From assembly GCA_029641185.1 (NCBI GenBank), contig JAPWGK010000001.1:384501-448500 (forward strand): 64,000 nucleotides of DNA. Reading direction: 5' to 3'. Every line of letters begins with the position of its first letter. Position 1 is the stretch's first letter. The DNA comes from Pseudofabraea citricarpa (taxonomy: Eukaryota > Ascomycota > Leotiomycetes > Helotiales > Dermateaceae). This document shows, in pieces, positions 57,997 through 64,000 of this stretch. The notes beneath the pieces are model-generated. The model saw only the letters and a program-made list of their open reading frames with translations. It was not told the origin of the DNA and ran no database searches. Both the position numbers and the translations under genes were made by a program.

Positions 57997-59565
57997 GGTG
58001 ACGGCTGAGCGAGGGTGCGGGTTATCACCAGGCTGAATAGACGGGCAAGACGGAAGTCCCGAGGTCGGATTTCAGAGAGTCGAAAAGCAGAATATGGAGA
58101 AGCAGGAATCGGGAATCAGGAATCAGGAAGGGGAAGATTCAAAGAACTGGGTTTGCCGTCGCTCGGCACATATACAGGAAAGCAGAGATAGATGGAGGAG
58201 AGCGAGAGGAGGCGGCCATCTTGGCTGGCTCCTCTCATATTTGAATGGCATGCGCTGGGCTGAATTGCGTGTGTGCTTACTCGAGCTCTTCCTGCTCTGC
58301 ACTTCCTTCTGCACTTGCAGCGTCGAGTGTAAGCGCTGTGTACCGTCGACAAATCAGGTAAATCAGGCAAATCAGGTGTGCGGGTTGGGTGTGCGGTGCA
58401 GCTGTGGTTGTCCATTAAGCTGCTTATGCCTGATGATTGGAGAGAGTGGGAGCCAATCAGTCGTGCTGGCAGCGCTGTGGCCAGGGGGGTTGTCCACTCG
58501 CTAGCATGTGTGCAAGCGCTGGGGATTTTGTGGTGAAGCTGTGGCGAGCAGAGTTGGCCAGGGACTGTGATGCTGTGATTGATGGTGCTCTAGACTCGTG
58601 CATGCGACATGAGTTGGGGGCGGCGGCTGGAAGAAATGCCTCGAGTGTTGGATGTCTCTCTCGGCCATATTTTTGAGACCACCAATACAGTGAACGGCAT
58701 GTACCTATGTACCTGAGTCAGTATGGGAAGTTGTCGTTAAGCTCTGCGGGAGCTTATCCATTGCTGCGGCCGAGCCACACACACACATTATTATTGCGCT
58801 ATCATACCCCGCGCCATCCATGAGAACATGCTGTAAGTAAGACAGACAGACAGACAGACAGACAGACATATACTCGTGGTGGTCAGCATCTCTTGGGGCG
58901 GCCTTCCCGGGAGGACAGATGGGCTGTACAGTACAGCCAAAGCTGCAATCATGTCCAAAAGACGCAACTGTGTAAAGGCGACCATCCTGCTGGGTTCGTA
59001 AAGCTGGGTTGACGAGAAACAAGGCCAGCCTACCAGCGGTGTGAATCTCCTCATCTCATCCCATCCCATCTCGACGGTGCGTATCCGACGGAGCGCTTGT
59101 ATGAGGGAGGTTTCCACAGACAACCATCATCCCACTGTAACATCAGGTGTTTTGACAATAGTTATCGCCGTTGTGCTTGCTTCATTATCCTCATCACATC
59201 CGTCGGCGCTTCCCCGAATGAAGATCATCGCCAACCATGGAGAGGGCAGAGAGGTCGCTTCCCGAAGGGGTTAGACGCATCGGCACCGGATAAACTGCCG
59301 TACGTGCTGTGCTTTGTGCTTCCGAAGAAACTAGAAACTAGTTCTAGTTGAGCGCCCGAGCGCCAAAAATAACCAATTTCGCAGCGCGCAGGGGTGACAA
59401 GGCTCACACAAAATAATTTTTGGAGGGGTCGTCGTGCAGAGGAAATCTCGAGAGAGCAAAAACAAGAATCGCTTTCCCCATTTTCTCACTGCAGTGACCA
59501 CCATTCCGGATCCCGACGCACACCTCCCCAAAAACACTGCCCTCTGCTCTCTACCCTCTCCCACC
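57997..59565. other. Long intergenic region (1.6 kb)
   Basis: The divergent space between the BIM1-like and SRR1-like genes. It carries a (GACA)n microsatellite at 58841-58868 and repeated AATCAGG units around 58105-58130 and 58355-58378. No gene is seen. Confidence 0.5.
58841..58868. repeat. (GACA)n microsatellite
   Basis: Seven tandem GACA units in an intergenic region. Confidence 0.9.
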
Positions 59566-60629
59566 ATGCCGCATACCAACCGCAAGAAGAAGACCTCGGG
59601 CGCTCAACCAGCCAAACCCAAAGTCATACACACGAAGCGGCAAGAGGTCGAGGACGATGATGGCTGGACACATGTGATTGAAGGGCGACGACATGCCTCT
59701 CGATCCGAAGCGAAGTCCAAGTCGAGGGAGCCATGGTTACACGGTGGGGATTTCACCCTGAATGGCGTCTCGTACATCAACCGCACGCTGGACGAGATGA
59801 AGGCCGATCAGGAGCATTACCAAAAGCAGTGGGAGACGAGCGATGCCCTCACAGCGCTGAGAGAACAGCTCGAACCGGCCGAGGGCCGATTCCCGATTGC
59901 CAATGTGGTGTGTTTAGGATTGGGCAGTCTACAGAGCAGTCGACGGGAGGGGAGGAGAGCAAGCCATACCCAGCTGGCTGCTCTGAGGACCATAATGCAA
60001 CAGCGGGGTAAGTTGGTTTGATTCCCATACCGGACACGAGGCTGATGGTTAGCAAGATATAATAAAACCCGAGACTTGCTATTTCCAAGACCCGCAGTTC
60101 ACGCCGCTCGATAAGGAATACTTGGAATTCCTAGGATACAAGGTCGTTGATGATCCGTTGGCGTTCGCCCACATAACCGAGACGACCATCGTCTATGCTA
60201 TCCATTGCTATGCCGAAATATACGAGCAGGTCAGCAAGGGCGCGAAGCCTGCATTGCTGGTTTCCACCGACGTGAAGAACTTCGATGGGCACACACCGTA
60301 AGAGAGATACGATTTCAAGCCGAGGAAAATGCTGATATGGTTACAGATCAAAGACCACCATTGAGGCACTAGAGGCCATGGTCGAGGAATGCGAGGAGCT
60401 TGACTTCCCACAGCTCAGACACGACTTCTCCGATACGAAGTTGTATTGGCGAAGTACGAAGAAGCCAGTCCCGGTTGTAGAGAAGACTCCTGCCGAGGTA
60501 GATGCTGTGATTCCGGAGCCTTCTGCAGATGTGAAGGTGTCAGAACCAGTCGTTCCTGAGACGGTAGTTCCTGAAACAGCGACACCAGAGGTAGCAGTCC
60601 AGCCTTCTGAAGAGCCAATTCAATCCTGA
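59566..60629 (+). CDS. SRR1-domain protein
   Basis: Three exons (59566-60007, 60057-60297, 60347-60629) give 321 residues. A basic N-terminus (His-Thr-Asn-Arg-Lys-Lys-Lys) leads into the SRR1-type core: Val-Val-Cys-Leu-Gly-Leu-Gly-Ser, then Gln-Asp-Pro-Gln-Phe-Thr with Leu-Gly-Tyr-Lys-Val-Val, and a terminal Pro/Glu/Val-rich tail with Val-Pro-Glu-Thr repeats. SRR1 is a conserved eukaryotic family linked to circadian regulation in plants and to haem regulation in other organisms; its molecular role is poorly known. The acceptor at 60056 is chosen because it alone keeps both the phase and the Tyr-Phe-Gln-Asp-Pro motif. Confidence 0.88.
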
Positions 60630-61525
60630 TCGATCAGATGGTTGATGTATCTTATGCCGGGTTTGAGACGGAATCCCCTGCCTTATTTATTTGCTGGATA
60701 GACATCTCCAGCTTGATCAATTTGCTCGCAAAATAACGAAGCCCTACTCTTGATAAGACGTCAGGTCCTAGAAAAATACTCAAACGACCATTAGTTGAGT
60801 CAAGAACATAGCAAGCAGCATTGGCTCAGCGATCAAGTTGTCAAACGCGGACTTGGGTATTCGCTAGCATCCATCCATCCGCGTAGCAGACAAATCGAGC
60901 CAGCTATCAGATCCGATTTTGTCTGGTGATGCTTCGCCCGAATCCTAAGGCTCTATCTAAGACCAAGAAACGGAGGGCTCGCTTGAGAAGGGGTCGCGTT
61001 CGCGTACCTAGGTACGTATAGAGAGCTCGCTCGTGCGCTAGAGCCGAAATGCAAGCAGGGAGGGGCTTTGGATGGCATCAGGCCATATTATACGTACCTA
61101 CCTACCTACCTAGATGATAAAAATCCCGATCCGAGGGATGAAATAAGGTCGCCGACTATGGCAATGACTACCTACAGTATATGCATGCCATCTCTGTGAC
61201 CGCATCCCACATCATCTCACCTGTGAATTTTCTTTTCTGTTCTCTTTCTTTCCTTTCCTTTCCTCTCTCTGCTTTTCGTCCAAGACACACATATATGGAT
61301 ACGTACAAGCTTTGTATTAATACATACCTACCTACCTAGGTACAAACAACCCTCTCTCTCTCTCTCTCTCTCTCTCTTACACCTCCCGAATTCCCAATTT
61401 TCCTCTTCTCAACCCCAATTAAATAAATAAAAAAACCACCCTCCCTCAAACCCTCCCCTCCACCAAGCGACCAACCACACAACCAAGAGACAAGAAACAG
61501 CCATGACCATGACCATGACCACGAC
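60630..61525. other. Intergenic, converging genes
   Basis: Contains CCTA runs (61095-61112 and about 61325-61340), a CT microsatellite (61352-61377) and a CCATGA repeat at 61501-61520 just past the P450 stop. No gene is seen. Confidence 0.55.
61352..61377. repeat. (CT)n microsatellite
   Basis: About thirteen CT units near the P450 3' end. Confidence 0.9.
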
Positions 61526-63542
61526 CTACACGCCCTTCCGCCTCCTGACCCTGACCATCAAGCCCCGATCAGGAAACAAGCCGCCCTGCTTCTTGAGATC
61601 CGGCACCGGCCTCCCGTTCCTCGCGAGGGCGCGCTCGTCGACCTCGATGTCCAGGCGGAGCATGAGGGCAGCCAGGCCGCCGAGGATCTCGTTGGTGGCG
61701 AAGTGGCGGCCGGGGCAGAGCGTGGTGCCGCCGCCGAAGGGCCGCATCGAGAGCATCCTCTGCTGGGTAGCTTTGTTCTTGGGGCCCGAGACGGGCTCGA
61801 CGACCTTGTAGCTTTTCGGTTTCTTGCCCGAGCCAGCGGGGGCGATGTCGTCGAGGTACGACGACTCCGCCTCCAGGTTCTCGTCGACTCGGTTCTGCTC
61901 CTCGCTCTCGTCGCCGTCTAGGAAGCGCTCCGGCCAGAAGTCTTCCGGCTTGGAAGATTGACCCCCGTTGTTGTTGTTCTCGTCGTCGTCGTTGATTTCC
62001 CATGTCGATCGGTCCATCTGGAGAGTGCGCGAGTGCACGATCACCATGCTGCCCTTCAGCAGCTTGTACTCGCCCAGCTGGCAGTCTTCGCGCACCACGC
62101 GCGGCGAGGGCGATGCCGTTGCCCAGCGCAGAGACTCCAACAGGACTGACTTCAGCTTGGGTGCCGTAGTGACCTTCTGCATGTCGAACGACACAGGTCC
62201 CGTCTGCGCCTTGGTGATCTCGGTTTGTAGATCCCGGAGCAGGTTGGCGTTTAGCACGGACTGGTTCATCACTTGCATGGCGATGGGGATGGTGTTTGCG
62301 TTGAGCTGGAATTTGGGGGTTGCGTGTCAGGATTGTTGGACGTCTTGGATAGTATGTATGTAGAGCAGAAGGAGAGGGGAAGGGAAGAGGAGAGATGAGA
62401 GGAGTATAATGAGAAAAGGCAAAGAAAGAAGAGAAAACGAAACAAGACTTACCCCCCATAAAAACACGGCCGTGTTTCCTGCCCTCGCCTTCTCACTGAT
62501 ACCCGACTTGATCAGGTACTTCGCTCGCTCCCCCACAAACCTCAGTCCCCAATACGGATCCCACGCCGGATCATCTTTCATCTTGCCCTGCCTCTCAGCT
62601 TCCAGCGCGTCGCTCTCCCACTGCGCGCATTTCTCCTGCGCCTCATCTAGCAGCCCGTATGCTTTCGGGAGCACGAAACGGGGCATCTTAGTGAGCAGGG
62701 ATTGGAAGTGCTCATCGAACTCCCACAGCCAGCGTTCGATATCAGGCCAAATGGCAAAGATATTGGAGCCGAAGAGGGCCGTGATAGAAGCACGAGTCCA
62801 CGCAGTCTTGACGAACTCTCCGAGATCCAGGTTTTGCCATTCATACTCCCCCTCGTCATCCTCGTGACGAGGAAACTTGCCATCGATCTCAGCACAGATG
62901 GTCTCGATGAACAGCGCCGTCAGGTTGTCCAGCGACGGCCCCGTCAGCGCTGGCCCAGACATGCGGTGCAGGTCATACAGAACCCGGCGCCCGTCATCTT
63001 TCATGAAGCCCGCCGTCTTCTTCGACACCTGGGCGCCCATCTCCAGGATCTGGAGATCGTGCCGCGTCGCGCCGATGACGGACCACGCCATCAGCGTGAA
63101 GGGGTCGAACATGAAGATGCGCGACTTGCGGTAGATGAGCGACGCGAGCTTGGTGTCGAAGATCAGATACAGGTGTTGGCCTGCGACCTGCACCGTTGCT
63201 GCTGGGCTGTGCGGATGTAGTGATCTATTTTGGTTTTAGTCGGGATGGAGAGAGAAATAAGATGTAACGGCAGTTATAATCATTGCAGATATAAAAAATC
63301 CAATTGGCTCACCTGACCCATTCTGTAAACCCGTTGATGTCGTTCATGAATGCCATGCCGTGACCCAGCCACGGTAGGACATATGGCACCAGCGGTGGCT
63401 CGCCTGGTGCTACCCTCCTGTATCCTGAGAACCAGGCGACGGCTATAGGCAGGGCGAGAACGACGAGCCAGACAATGCTGGAATTCAAAATGGAGCTCGA
63501 GCTCGATTGAGCCGTGTCCAACAACATAGTAGTAGAATTCAT
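61526..63542 (-). CDS. Cytochrome P450
   Basis: Three exons (63542-63313, 63224-62453, 62305-61526) give 593 residues. An N-terminal anchor helix (about 20-40) is followed by a Pro/Gly hinge. The K-helix motif is Glu391-Ser-Leu-Arg394, and the haem-binding loop is Phe-Gly-Gly-Gly-Thr-Thr-Leu-Cys531-Pro-Gly. Between them lie two acidic, low-complexity inserts (Asp/Asn-rich, then Glu/Asp/Ser-rich), which make the protein longer than the usual 500-530 residues. The general layout recalls CYP7/CYP8-like (sterol or prostacyclin-type) P450s, but the CYP family cannot be assigned without alignment. It is probably ER-bound, with an unknown substrate. There is no reductase nearby. Confidence 0.93.
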
Positions 63543-64000
63543 CTTGGCCCTCAACTCTCTGGTCTACGTAAACAAAGACTCGATGGCTGTAGCTCAAAGT
63601 TGGCTTTTGCCTCTTATTGAGCTTCTTGGGATGTACGTTTCAAATACGGGGACTGGATAGTCAAGAGATACAAAATTGATCTGTAATGGAGGCATCTTGA
63701 TTGACGGCGTAGAATGGTTTGTCGTCGGATGGAACTGCTTCCGGACGTGAAACAAGACAAGCGGGCTGTGGCGTCCAAAGCACCAGCCCCTTAAGTTCTA
63801 GTGTAGCTCGCTTAAACCCATGTTGCTCTCGCCTGCTTGACGACATCGAGGTCAAGGACCTGGATAAGTATGTGTGGGACAGGATCTAGAACTCCTCACG
63901 GCGGAAATGGAATCTCACCAAATAAAACCCGTGAAGCTAGTCCTTTACTCCCTCTCTCCAGCTGAGATTGCGTTTTTCTGGTTCTGTGCTCACGTGATCT
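63543..64000. other. P450 promoter and window end
   Basis: No second gene is supported. A CACGTG-like site lies at the very end (about 63991-63996). Confidence 0.45.

Noticed and set aside
58094..58504. 136-codon plus-strand frame
   Set aside because: Composition follows simple repeats and there is no conserved motif.

Overview
The window reads as nuclear chromosomal DNA of a filamentous ascomycete (Pezizomycotina; Leotiomycetes is a guess from gene content). Genes are split by short 45-110 nt introns with GT-AG borders and CTAAC-like branch sites, intergenic regions are long, and the families are typically fungal: Zn(II)2Cys6 regulator, NCS1 permease, HET-like protein, PIR wall protein, BIM1-like copper protein, P450, DUF6594. 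I support 25 protein-coding genes. Exon models were built by hand; in every model the exon lengths sum to a multiple of three and the reading frame is open. No convincing rRNA, tRNA, CRISPR array or intact transposon was seen.

Region 1 (340-1036): a MAPEG-like membrane protein. Region 2 (2014-16918): a probable catabolic/transport cluster made of two xanthine-dioxygenase-like (XanA/TauD) Fe(II)/2-oxoglutarate oxygenases, an MFS transporter, a small GPI-type protein, an NCS1 (Fur-type) purine/pyrimidine/allantoin-class permease, a Zn(II)2Cys6 regulator and an alpha/beta hydrolase. Three divergent promoter regions in this block share the palindromic core TCGGCCG, and two share an identical 16-mer, so a dedicated regulon is likely. 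This is my best candidate for an undescribed system: uptake of a heterocycle or related nitrogen compound through the NCS1 permease, oxidation by the two oxygenases, hydrolysis by the alpha/beta hydrolase, control by the clustered regulator. The substrate is not known.

Region 3 (17729-29133): a LovD-like beta-lactamase-fold enzyme, a hyaluronan-synthase-like GT2 polysaccharide synthase, a secreted GH76 mannanase and an M1 aminopeptidase. Region 4 (29384-34934): a DUF6594 membrane protein, an unusual C2H2 plus tandem retropepsin-fold protein, and an isopenicillin-N-synthase-like oxygenase. Region 5 (36958-46639): a PIR/GPI wall protein, a single-pass membrane protein of unknown family, a cysteine-rich GPI protein and a CorA-like membrane protein lacking GMN. 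Region 6 (47905-55971): a HET-related membrane protein and two WD40 housekeeping genes head to head (STRAP-like and PLAA/Doa1-like). Region 7 (57103-63542): BIM1-like copper protein, SRR1-like protein and a cytochrome P450.

The gaps hold microsatellites and C/T-rich promoter tracts but no other genes I can defend. Two of them (21.7-23.9 kb and 38.0-40.4 kb) are unusually long.
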